Positions 1 through 8,619 of a stretch of DNA of 8,619 nucleotides are shown one piece after another (position 1 is the first letter of the stretch; every line of letters starts with the position of its first letter). The stretch spans positions 1-8,619 of the forward strand of contig JBBIQS010000154.1 in assembly GCA_037442205.1 (NCBI GenBank), written 5' to 3'. A program made the translations under genes and the position numbers. This stretch comes from JBBIQS01 sp037442205 (lineage in GTDB: Bacteria; Myxococcota; Myxococcia; Myxococcales; UBA5297). The notes beneath the pieces are model-generated. The model was not told the DNA's origin, searched no databases, and saw only the letters and a program-made list of their open reading frames with translations.

Positions 1-1047
1 GCTGCGCCACGCGAAATGGACGGACGTGCCATTGCCGGAAATGCCCGAGGTGTGCTGGCAGGCGCGCGAGTTCGTGCTGGTGCAATCGTTGCCGTCGTTG
101 CAGGCGGTGCCGTTGGCTTTGGCGGGGTTGGAGCAGACCCCGGTGGTGGAGTTGCAGGTGCCGACGTCGTGGCACTGGTCGGAGGCGGCGCAGACCACCG
201 AGGAGCCGCCGCAGGCGCCGCTGGTGCAGGCGTCGCCGGAGGTGCAGGCGTTGCCGTCGTTGCAGCTGGTGCCGTTGGTCTGGTTGGTGTTGTAGCTGCA
301 AGCGCCGAAGGAGCAGGTGCCGGGGTTGGCCTTGCAGGAGGGGGCGGCCATGCAGTCGGTGCAGGCGCCGTTGAAGCAGGCGTCGTTGCCGCAGCCGCCG
401 CCGTTGTTGCAGGCGGTGCCGTTGGAGACCCAGCCGCCGGTGCAGGTGCCGTTCTGGCAGGTGGGGCTGGCCAGGCACTGGTCGGAGCAGGCGGTGCCGT
501 TGGCTTTGAGCGGGTTGCTGCAGGCTCCGGTGGCCGGGTTGCAGGTCCCGGCGGTGTGGCACTGGTCCGGCGTGGGGCAGACCACCGGGTTGGAGCCGGT
601 GCAGGCGCCGTTCTGGCAGGTGTCGGTGAGGGTGCAGGCGTTGCCGTCGCTGCAGGCGGTGCCGTTGGGGCGGTTGTTTGGCAGGCAGGTTCCCACGGAG
701 CAGGTGCCGCTCACCTGGCACTGGGTGTCGGAGAGGGTGGCGGTGCTACAGGAAGTGCCGTCGGCGAGGCTGACGGCGGTGCACATTCCGCCCAGGCACT
801 GGCCGACCTCGCAGCCCGGGTCGGTGAGGGTGGCGGAGCCGCAGCTCGAGCCGTCCAGGCGGGTTTTGCACAAGCACCCCGCTGGCATCTCGCAGTCTCC
901 GCACGAGGGCGGGCCCCCGGCGCAGATCGCCTGCTGGCTCGATCCCAGGTCGCCGCGCGGGGGCGGGCCGTCGGCGCCGTCGCAGGCGGCGAGGGTGAAG
1001 AGGAGAAGGGGAATCAGCGCGCAACAGAACTGGCGCATGGACTTCAT
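1..1047 (-). CDS. Cysteine-rich repeat lipoprotein, C-terminus cut by window edge
   Basis: The frame runs from ATG at 1047 to the left edge without a stop (349 codons visible). The start is supported by GAGG at 1053-1056, five bases upstream; a second in-frame ATG at 1038 is less well placed. Residues 1-21 form a signal peptide ending in the lipobox L-A-A-C, so Cys22 should be lipidated and the protein anchored to a membrane. The mature part has about 45 cysteines in 328 residues, in modules of the type NGTAC-(S/N)DGNACT-x3-C-x4-C, followed by DQCH-x2-GTCN-x2-TG-x-CSNP. These modules are common in secreted myxobacterial proteins and are presumably disulfide-bonded. Two modules (residues 128-187 and 258-316) are close duplicates. 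The last 20 or so visible residues leave the pattern, so another domain may start there. No enzyme motif is visible. A structural or adhesive surface role is inferred; the true function is unknown. Confidence 0.85.
   Translation of the reverse strand, partial: MKSMRQFCCALIPLLLFTLAACDGADGPPPRGDLGSSQQAICAGGPPSCGDCEMPAGCLCKTRLDGSSCGSATLTDPGCEVGQCLGGMCTAVSLADGTSCSTATLSDTQCQVSGTCSVGTCLPNNRPNGTACSDGNACTLTDTCQNGACTGSNPVVCPTPDQCHTAGTCNPATGACSNPLKANGTACSDQCLASPTCQNGTCTGGWVSNGTACNNGGGCGNDACFNGACTDCMAAPSCKANPGTCSFGACSYNTNQTNGTSCNDGNACTSGDACTSGACGGSSVVCAASDQCHDVGTCNSTTGVCSNPAKANGTACNDGNDCTSTNSRACQHTSGISGNGTSVHFAWRS
100..276 (-). repeat. Intragenic cysteine module, copy 2
   Basis: Encodes residues 258-316 and repeats the module at 487-666, offset by 129-130 residues. 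The order of cysteines is the same and the KANGTAC ending is identical. Between the two copies (residues 188-257) lie more divergent cysteine modules, including a CGNDAC segment, so the array is not strictly regular. Confidence 0.8.
487..666 (-). repeat. Intragenic cysteine module, copy 1
   Basis: Encodes residues 128-187 of the cysteine-rich lipoprotein: NGTAC, DGNACT, a VVC, DQCH, GTCN and CSNP series. It aligns with the copy at 100-276 with one residue of length difference, and the match is also visible at the DNA level around the DQCH and KANGTAC segments. This indicates duplication within the gene. Confidence 0.8.
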
Positions 1048-1265
1048 GGACGCCTCACGACGCGATCGGCGCGCCGGGCATCGCTCGGCGGCGCAAACGC
1101 ATCTGCTGGGTTGTGACCTGCCTGGGCAAGCCGGTCGGTGAAACGGGACACAGGAACGACGGCAGGCCACCACAATACAGCACGCCGAGGCAGAGAATCG
1201 ATGTGACCTGCCCCACACTCGGCGTCGCAGCCGCGCGCGCCCGAGACCGGACGGCGCAGTGCGTC

Positions 1266-1294
1266 GGCGCGGCGCTCAGAGATGAGCGCGCGCC
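1266..1294. terminator. Twelve-pair hairpin with GAGA tetraloop
   Basis: GGCGC (1266-1270) pairs with GCGCC (1290-1294), G1271 is bulged, and GCGCTCA (1272-1278) pairs with TGAGCGC (1283-1289). The loop is GAGA (a GNRA tetraloop) on the plus strand and TCTC on the minus strand. It lies about 75 bases past the stop of the propeller lipoprotein gene. It could be a second terminator element or a structured leader element; no T-tract is adjacent, so the terminator label is tentative. Confidence 0.4.
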
Positions 1295-1323
1295 GGACAG
1301 GCCAGCGGCACTGGGGTGTCGGT

Positions 1324-1366
1324 TCGAGGCGTCGGGCGCCGCAGGCCAACGCCCGGCGCGCCTCGA
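1324..1366 (-). terminator. Long GC hairpin just after the propeller-lipoprotein stop
   Basis: TCGAGGCG (1324-1331) pairs perfectly with CGCCTCGA (1359-1366), and inside it CGGGCG (1333-1338) pairs with CGCCCG (1350-1355), leaving an 11-base loop. The stem begins one base after the TGA at 1370-1368. Position and strength suit a transcription terminator for that gene. No T-tract follows on the minus strand, so it may act with Rho or as an mRNA 3' end stabiliser. Confidence 0.55.
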
Positions 1367-1367
1367 C

Positions 1368-3005
1368 TCAGGGATAGCTGACGATGGTCCCGCCCGCCCC
1401 GACCGCCACCAAGCGCCCGCCGGAGGAGGCGACCCGATTCAATATGGCGGAAGTGTTGGAGTTCTCGGTCGTCCAGGTCGTCCCATCAGGCGAAGAGGCG
1501 ACAGCCCCGTGGGCGCCCACCGCCACGAACTTGGACCCGGTCCAGAGGACGTCGCGCAGGGACTGGCTGAGTCCCGGATCCTGGAGGCCCCACGGCCCGG
1601 TCGCGCCGGCCGCGGTCAGCACCTCGCTCGGCAGCGGACCGGCGGTGGCCGCTCCTCCGCCGACCACCACCAGGGTCGAGCCATTCCAGGCGGCGCCGTA
1701 GAGATCGGCCCCGCTGCCGGCGTTGTTGTTTCCCGCGGCCCAGCTCACGCCATCGGTGGAGGTGAGCATCTCGCCGTTGTTCCCCACCGCCAGCAGGTTC
1801 GTCCCGGCCTTGAGGACCTTGTTGAGCCGGTTGGTGGGAGGGAACGGCCTGGGGGTCCGCGAGGTCCAGGCGCTCAGATCCGCTGAAGTAGACACCGTCG
1901 ACGGGCTGCCCTGGCTGCCGCCGACCACGACGTACAGCCCGCCGTCCAGAAGGATGTCGGCGAACGGCTCGGTGCTGTTGGCGACGACCTGGGTCCAGCT
2001 CGAGCCATCGGGCGAGGTCAGCACCAGCCCGGGGCCGCCCACGCCAATGAACTGGCTGCCGGTCCAGGTCGCTCCGAAGAGCGGATAGACGGCGGTCGAG
2101 GGCAGCGTGCCGGTGAACCTGGTCCAGCTGACGCCGTCGCTGGAGGTGAGGATGACGTTGGTGTTGGTGGTCAGTGGATTGCCGCCGACGGCGACGAACT
2201 TGCTGCCGGACCAGGCCACCGCATTGAGCGGCTCGGTGGTGGGCGAGGTCCGCACCGTCCAGCTCAGGGTCGCCGGCTTGGTCTTGCCGGAAGCCTCCGC
2301 CGATCCTGCGGATTCTCCGCCCGCGCCCAGCGCGGTGACTCGGTAGAAGTAGGTGGTGTTCGCGGAAAGCCCGCTGTCGATGAAGGGGGCGCTGGCGACG
2401 GGCGAGGCGTTGACCCTGTTGGCGGCGGCAATCGCCACCCCGGCGGCGGTGGAGCGGTAGACGTTGTAGCCGGTGGCGCCGGTCACTGCCGACCAGCTCA
2501 GGAAGAGCGACGAGGAGCTGGCGGCCGCGGGGAGGGTGTACGGATTGGCCGGTGCGTCGGGAGGAGGGACGGTGGTGACGGTGAACGAGCCGGCGGAGAC
2601 GGCGGTCTGGCCGCCGACCGCGACGTGGATCGGGCCGCTGGTGGCACCGGCGGGGACGGTGGTGGTCAGGCTCGTCGCCGAGGCGTTGGTCACGGTCGCT
2701 GCGGTGCCGTTGAAATCGACCGCGTTTCCCGAGGGTGCGGCGGCAAATCCGCTGCCGGCAATGGTCACCGCGGTGCCGGCCGGGCCGCTGGTGGGGCTGA
2801 ACGAGGTGATGGCGGGAGCCGGAGTCGAGGCGTCCGGCGAGGAGCCATCCGGCGAGGAGGCATCCGGCGCATTCAGACCGCCCGAGTCGGCCGGACTCTG
2901 CTCGCTGGTGCCGCCGTCGGGATTGCGGTCGGAGGGATCGCAGCCGAGGAGCGGAAACACCGCGGCGAGGACCATCGCGACGGTCGTGAGCTTGAACGTG
3001 TTCAT
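1368..3005 (-). CDS. Lipoprotein with IPT/TIG, FN3 and seven-bladed Asp-box propeller
   Basis: A 545-residue protein. The frame is open further upstream, but the ATG at 3005 is chosen because it is preceded by a purine-rich AGGGTGGGG and begins a signal peptide with a perfect lipobox L-L-G-C (Cys22, the only cysteine). Residues 23-63 are a Ser/Pro/Asp linker. Residues 65-145 are an IPT/TIG domain (ITSFSPTSGPAGT, then TIAGSGF). Residues 152-243 are an FN3 domain (YNVYRS, then YFYRVTA). Residues 247-545 form seven blades of roughly 40-50 residues, each with a W-x-G-x-x-F/L-V-x-V-G strand pair. Asp-boxes (S-x-D-G-x-x-W) end at W294, W337, W422 and W511; those of blades 3 (W380) and 5 (W472) are degenerate. 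The N-terminal LSWT strand at W249 probably closes blade 7. The fold resembles BNR/Ycf48-like propellers. No catalytic residues are evident; surface binding or adhesion is inferred. Confidence 0.88.
   Translation of the reverse strand: MNTFKLTTVAMVLAAVFPLLGCDPSDRNPDGGTSEQSPADSGGLNAPDASSPDGSSPDASTPAPAITSFSPTSGPAGTAVTIAGSGFAAAPSGNAVDFNGTAATVTNASATSLTTTVPAGATSGPIHVAVGGQTAVSAGSFTVTTVPPPDAPANPYTLPAAASSSSLFLSWSAVTGATGYNVYRSTAAGVAIAAANRVNASPVASAPFIDSGLSANTTYFYRVTALGAGGESAGSAEASGKTKPATLSWTVRTSPTTEPLNAVAWSGSKFVAVGGNPLTTNTNVILTSSDGVSWTRFTGTLPSTAVYPLFGATWTGSQFIGVGGPGLVLTSPDGSSWTQVVANSTEPFADILLDGGLYVVVGGSQGSPSTVSTSADLSAWTSRTPRPFPPTNRLNKVLKAGTNLLAVGNNGEMLTSTDGVSWAAGNNNAGSGADLYGAAWNGSTLVVVGGGAATAGPLPSEVLTAAGATGPWGLQDPGLSQSLRDVLWTGSKFVAVGAHGAVASSPDGTTWTTENSNTSAILNRVASSGGRLVAVGAGGTIVSYP
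2824..2868 (-). repeat. Three 15-base tandem units encoding the linker
   Basis: Three consecutive 15-base units end in TCCGGC (2824-2838, 2839-2853, 2854-2868). They encode SPDGS/SPDAS-type pentapeptides in the linker after the lipidated cysteine. Units two and three differ at one base. Copy-number change would keep the reading frame, so linker length could vary between strains. Confidence 0.75.
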
Positions 3006-3282
3006 GGTTCCCCACCCTGGATGTCGAGGGAAAAGGCCCAGTAGTTTCAGGTGGAAAGCGTGATCCGGAAAGCGTTCCCTCGGGGGAGGAACGTGGGGAT
3101 ACCAAGGTGCGGGCGGGTGCTGGCGCCGGGGCGATTTCAAGGCGCGGGACCGTCCCCGAATCCAGCGCGATGCGCCATCCCGCTCGGCCATTTGACCGTC
3201 AATTCTCCTTGTCGCCGGGCGATCGTCGGGTTTGAATCGGCGCCCCGAAATCCATCGGATGGGCCACTCGGAGGCAGCGGGA
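3006..3282. other. Divergent intergenic region
   Basis: This 277-base region lies between two genes transcribed away from each other, so it should contain both promoters. Next to the minus gene is a purine-rich ribosome binding site. On the plus side GGAGG (3270-3274) lies eight bases before the ATG at 3283. I find no convincing -35/-10 pair in either direction. The most notable content is the palindrome pair at 3146-3202. Frames crossing this region lack any protein signature. Confidence 0.6.
3146..3202. promoter_or_regulatory. Pair of 11-base palindromes sharing GACCGTC
   Basis: GGGACCGTCCC (3146-3156) and TTGACCGTCAA (3192-3202) are both perfect odd-length inverted repeats around a central C. 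They share the seven-base core GACCGTC, and their centres are 46 bases apart, close to four and a half helical turns. Their place between divergent genes suits an operator pair for a dimeric regulator. This is inferred from symmetry only; the GC-rich copy could arise by chance. Confidence 0.3.
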
Positions 3283-3876
3283 ATGAATTGCCGGAAGATC
3301 GCGGCGATCGCGTTGGTGCTGGCGCTCTTGTCGATTCCCGGTGCGGCGGCGGCCCTGACCAGCGGGCCGACGCTGATGGGCGGGTTCGTCCGCTCGCCGC
3401 AGAAGATCCAGAGCTCGGGCGGGGACACGGTGACCATCAACCCGATGGCCGGCCCGAGCCTGCGCGTGGGCTACGAGCTGGGCACCTACGTCAACCACGA
3501 GCTGAGCTTCCAGTTCACGCAGGTCGGCGGCACCGCGTACAGCGCCGCCTACCCGGCCATCCCGGCGGAGCTGACGCTCAAGACGCTGGCGCTCGGCTAC
3601 CGGCTGACCTGGGACATCCTGGGCAAGTCGGGCTTCTCGCCCTACCTGGGCGGCGGGCTCGCGTTGGGGACGGTGCCGCTCGAGGTGAAGGCAACGTCGG
3701 GGGCCTTCACCGCGATGAAGTCCGGGTCGGCCACGCTGCTCGAGCTCTCCCTGGTCGCCGGGGCGCGCTACACGCTGCCGTTCGGCCTGAACCTCAGGGC
3801 CGAGCTGGCGGTCAGCACCTACGGCGGGTTCTTCGGGACGCTCCTGCCCGCCGTCGGCGTCGGCTACACGCTGTAG
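3283..3876 (+). CDS. Small outer-membrane beta-barrel protein
   Basis: A 197-residue protein. The ATG at 3283 is preferred over the in-frame ATGs at 3232 and 3259 because GGAGG (3270-3274) precedes it at eight bases and the signal peptide begins there: MNCRKIAAIALVLALL followed by an Ala-rich cleavage region near residue 23. The mature part, about 173 residues, shows alternating amphipathic strands rich in Gly, Tyr, Phe and Leu. Typical barrel segments are PYLGGGLALG, LVAGARYTLP, LNLRAELAVS and a final GVGYTL. Length and pattern fit an eight-stranded barrel of the OmpA-like/OMP_b-brl type. It has no peptidoglycan-binding OmpA domain. It stands alone, divergent from the propeller lipoprotein, and no ligand or transport role can be read from the sequence. 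The cellular location is well supported; the function is unknown. Confidence 0.82.
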   Translation: MNCRKIAAIALVLALLSIPGAAAALTSGPTLMGGFVRSPQKIQSSGGDTVTINPMAGPSLRVGYELGTYVNHELSFQFTQVGGTAYSAAYPAIPAELTLKTLALGYRLTWDILGKSGFSPYLGGGLALGTVPLEVKATSGAFTAMKSGSATLLELSLVAGARYTLPFGLNLRAELAVSTYGGFFGTLLPAVGVGYTL

Positions 3877-4169
3877 CGATCGCCCCTCTTCGAGGCGCGG
3901 TCCGGCTGTCCGGAGAGCGCCGGCGCCGATCGACTCCCATTCCTCGGTCGCCTGAGCCCTGCGTCGTGAGCGCAGCTCGGGGAGCGGGAATGCAGTTTCC
4001 GGTGTCTGCGGCGCCGAAGCGCGCACGGAGATCGGTCCACGCTCGGCTTTCCCATCCTCGCGGGCACCGAAACATGGGCCGTCGCCCGCGATACACGAGG
4101 GGCTGTTTGCTCTCGGACCATCCCATCATCTAGCGTCCTGGCACCATCGCCAGTCGCCAGGAGCCATCC
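3877..4169. other. Intergenic region between barrel gene and large lipoprotein
   Basis: This 293-base stretch has no credible gene; frames crossing it are Arg/Ala-rich with no signature. TCCGG (3901-3905) and CCGGA (3910-3914) form a five-pair hairpin with a CTGT loop about 25 bases after the barrel stop, too weak and without a T-tract to call a terminator. The promoter of the downstream gene is presumably in the AT-richer part near 4100-4135, but no good consensus pair is visible. Confidence 0.5.
4136..4163 (+). promoter_or_regulatory. Hairpin that sequesters the ribosome binding site
   Basis: TCCTGGC (4136-4142) is the exact reverse complement of GCCAGGA (4156-4162), with a 13-base loop. 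The right arm contains most of the AGGAG ribosome binding site (4159-4163) of the large lipoprotein gene starting at 4170. A nearby GCCAG (4149-4153) could compete for the left arm. If the transcript includes this stem, translation initiation could be limited or controlled. This is inferred from complementarity alone. Confidence 0.4.
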
Positions 4170-7544
<3,375 letters not shown>

Positions 7545-7550
7545 CCCTGC

Positions 7551-7598
7551 GCCCGGCGGGCCCGCTGGATGAAGTGGCGAGACCGGTCCCCTGCCACT
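7551..7598. terminator. Hairpins between convergent genes
   Basis: The 52 bases between the convergent stops hold GCGGGCCCGC (7556-7565), a perfect palindrome, and an inverted repeat AGTGGC (7573-7578) / GCCACT (7593-7598) that reaches into the stop codon of the Cse2-like gene. Their position suits bidirectional termination. No T-tract accompanies either, so the assignment rests on placement. Confidence 0.35.
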
Positions 7599-8067
7599 AG
7601 CCGGCGGCGTAGAAGTCCCTGTCCCAGGCGCGCCGCACCTGGTCGCTCCAGGCGAACATGTCGCGGCCGAGCACGCCCCAGTCGACCGGCGCGCCCGACT
7701 CCCCCAGGATCTTGCGCAGGCGGTGAACCAGCTCGTCGACGTCCCGGGCCGCGACCAGCTGGCGATAGCGCGTGGCCTCAGAAGGCTCCACCGTGCTCTT
7801 GCCCGGGTGGAGCGCGGCGCGCAGGAAGGCGCCAACCCGGAACCCGGTCGGATCGGCCAGCTGCTCGGCGGCAGGGAAGCAGGCGATCAGGTGCGCCAGG
7901 CGCAGCCGCACCTCGTCGGGGGCCGGTCCGGCGAGCACCCAGAATGACGGGTCCATCAGGATGGCCTGGGCGTCCGGGCAGCGCCGCAGCGAGGCCCGCT
8001 GCGCCTCCGCGAGATCGTCATAGGCGTCGCGCAGCGCGCGCGCCTGTTCCGCGGTCCAGTCGCTCAT
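7597..8067 (-). CDS. cse2: Cse2/CasB-like type I-E Cascade small subunit
   Basis: A 156-residue helical protein with an ATG at 8067 preceded by a GAAGAGGG ribosome binding site. The whole length matches the Cse2/CasB pattern. An ALRR-like helix (ASLRRCPDA, 25-33) is followed by a conserved PSFWVL (40-45) and a central helix (RLRLAHLIACF). Next comes GFRVGAFLRAAL (75-86), then SEATRYRQLVAARDVDELVHRLR (96-118), PVDWGVLGRDMFAW (127-140) and the ending VRRAWDRDFYAAG. Remembered family members from E. coli and Thermus end the same way (an LDW or DF motif, a W, then an acidic-aromatic ending). In Cascade, Cse2 occurs as a dimer along the backbone and contacts the target strand; its arginine-rich helices fit nucleic-acid binding. 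Unusually, no cas3, cse1, cas7, cas5, cas6e, cas1 or cas2 is visible. The left gene is convergent and the right one is unrelated, 14 bases upstream. Whether it works in Cascade or in another role cannot be told. Confidence 0.82.
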   Translation of the reverse strand: MSDWTAEQARALRDAYDDLAEAQRASLRRCPDAQAILMDPSFWVLAGPAPDEVRLRLAHLIACFPAAEQLADPTGFRVGAFLRAALHPGKSTVEPSEATRYRQLVAARDVDELVHRLRKILGESGAPVDWGVLGRDMFAWSDQVRRAWDRDFYAAG

Positions 8068-8081
8068 CGGTCACCCTCTTC

Positions 8082-8619
8082 CTAGAACCAGCCCTTCTTG
8101 ATGGCGACGGTGATGCGCGCGGCGGTGATCTTCGGCCAGTCGCCACTGGGCACCGCAGGCTGGCAGACGGTGTAGTCGTTGCTCTTGACGTGCGCCTTCA
8201 CCGTCGCGCTCTTCTCGCAGGTGGCGATGGCCGTCTGGTCCTTGTCGAGCAGCACGACCCTCATGTTCACGCTCACCTTGGAGTCGGTGGGGTTGCTCAG
8301 CAGCAGGTTGATGTACGGGTGGCTCATGTCGGAGGGGTTGGTCTTGGCCCGCTCCAGGTCCTTCTTGGTGGGGGCGTTGGCGGCGAAGACCTTGTCGACG
8401 ACGATGTCGCCCAGCTTCTGGTTGACTTCGCCGAGCACGCCGTTGAATGGGAAGTCCTTGTCGAGGGTCAGCTCGGCGTCCTCGGTGGTCGCCACCAGGT
8501 GCACGCTCTTGATCTTGGGCGCGTCGAGGCACTTGATGTCCTCGACGAGGCAGATCTTGTAGTCGGGCTTGCTGCGCGGGTCGACGGTCGCCTCCTTCTT
8601 GCAGGTCGTCAGCTTGCCG
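8082..8619 (-). CDS. Hypothetical, probably secreted protein, N-terminus beyond window
   Basis: The frame is open to the right edge, with 178 residues visible before TAG at 8084-8082; the true start lies outside. An internal GTG at 8504 exists but the frame continues upstream with sensible codons, so it is not taken as the start. The visible part is rich in Lys, Asp and Val and has five cysteines (6, 23, 30, 134, 152 of the visible part). A segment with PYINLLLSNPTD, then VNMRVVLLDKD and a cysteine pair, looks like an FxLyD-type Ig-like beta-sandwich, as found in secreted lipoproteins. This is a weak resemblance. It ends 14 bases before the Cse2-like gene on the same strand, so the two may be co-transcribed, yet it shows no resemblance to Cse1/Cas8e or any other Cas protein that I recognise. 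Confidence 0.65.
   Translation of the reverse strand, partial: GKLTTCKKEATVDPRSKPDYKICLVEDIKCLDAPKIKSVHLVATTEDAELTLDKDFPFNGVLGEVNQKLGDIVVDKVFAANAPTKKDLERAKTNPSDMSHPYINLLLSNPTDSKVSVNMRVVLLDKDQTAIATCEKSATVKAHVKSNDYTVCQPAVPSGDWPKITAARITVAIKKGWF

Larger units (their letters stand above)
1048..1367. other. Intergenic region between two minus-strand genes
   Basis: These 320 bases separate the stop of the propeller lipoprotein gene from the start of the cysteine-rich lipoprotein gene. They hold two strong hairpins (described separately) and must include the promoter of the left gene if the two are not co-transcribed. An AT-richer patch near 1172-1177 reads TATTGT on the minus strand but has no convincing -35 partner. 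I see no credible gene here; a 101-codon minus frame overlaps the real start at 1047 and has no recognisable features. Confidence 0.6.

Noticed and set aside
16..1116. Long plus-strand open frame of 366 codons
   Set aside because: It is Ala/Gly/Val-rich low complexity and lies antisense to the cysteine-rich lipoprotein, whose codon bias produces it; no ribosome binding site or domain is seen.
1172..1177. TATTGT as a minus-strand -10 box for the cysteine-rich lipoprotein
   Set aside because: There is no acceptable -35 hexamer at 16-18 bases, and sigma-70-like matches are unreliable in this composition.
1044..1349. Small 101-codon minus-strand frame in the spacer
   Set aside because: It overlaps the start of the real gene at 1047, includes one of the strong hairpins and is Arg-rich without a domain.
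3232..3282. Earlier in-frame starts of the barrel protein (3232 and 3259)
   Set aside because: They would place charged residues before the signal peptide, while GGAGG is ideally placed for 3283.
3006..3440. N-terminal extension of the propeller lipoprotein to a start at 3440
   Set aside because: It would bury the signal peptide and lipobox 145 residues inside and run through the divergent promoter and into the barrel gene; the ATG at 3005 fits far better.
3051..4133. 360-codon plus-strand frame over the barrel gene and both spacers
   Set aside because: It overlaps the well-supported barrel gene in another frame and its product is Arg/Pro/Gly-rich without any signature.
7545..8619. A CRISPR array near the Cse2-like gene
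   Set aside because: I looked for regularly spaced direct repeats of about 28 bases on both sides and saw none; the flanks are coding.

Overview
The window is uniformly GC-rich, with G or C at most third codon positions. Its predicted proteome is dominated by exported proteins: three lipoproteins with N-terminal lipoboxes (two of them cysteine-rich), a MopE-type metal-binding motif, IPT and FN3 domains, beta-propeller repeats and an outer-membrane barrel. This mix suggests a Gram-negative bacterium of the Myxococcota (former Deltaproteobacteria). That placement is inferred from domain content, not from a phylogenetic marker.

Layout from left to right. (1) Positions 1-1047, minus: a cysteine-rich lipoprotein whose C-terminus lies beyond the left edge. 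(2) Positions 1048-1367: a spacer with two strong GC hairpins, one directly after the stop of the next gene. (3) Positions 1368-3005, minus: a lipoprotein with a Ser/Pro/Asp linker, IPT/TIG, FN3 and a seven-bladed Asp-box propeller. (4) Positions 3006-3282: a divergent promoter region with two palindromes sharing the core GACCGTC. (5) Positions 3283-3876, plus: a small outer-membrane beta-barrel protein. (6) Positions 3877-4169: a spacer ending in a hairpin that covers the ribosome binding site of the next gene. (7) Positions 4170-7544, plus: a 1124-residue multidomain cysteine-rich lipoprotein. (8) Positions 7597-8067, minus: a Cse2/CasB-like protein, the small subunit of the type I-E CRISPR Cascade. 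(9) Positions 8082-8619, minus: the C-terminal part of a gene of unknown function whose protein looks like a secreted beta-sandwich.

The first four genes look like envelope or surface decoration (anchored stalks, cysteine-stabilised modules, adhesive propellers and a barrel). There is no evidence of one shared pathway, and most are separate transcription units. The clearest anomaly is the Cse2-like gene. No other cas gene and no CRISPR repeat is visible; one neighbour is convergent and the other is an unrelated gene 14 bases upstream on the same strand. It is either an orphan Cse2 or part of a non-canonical arrangement.
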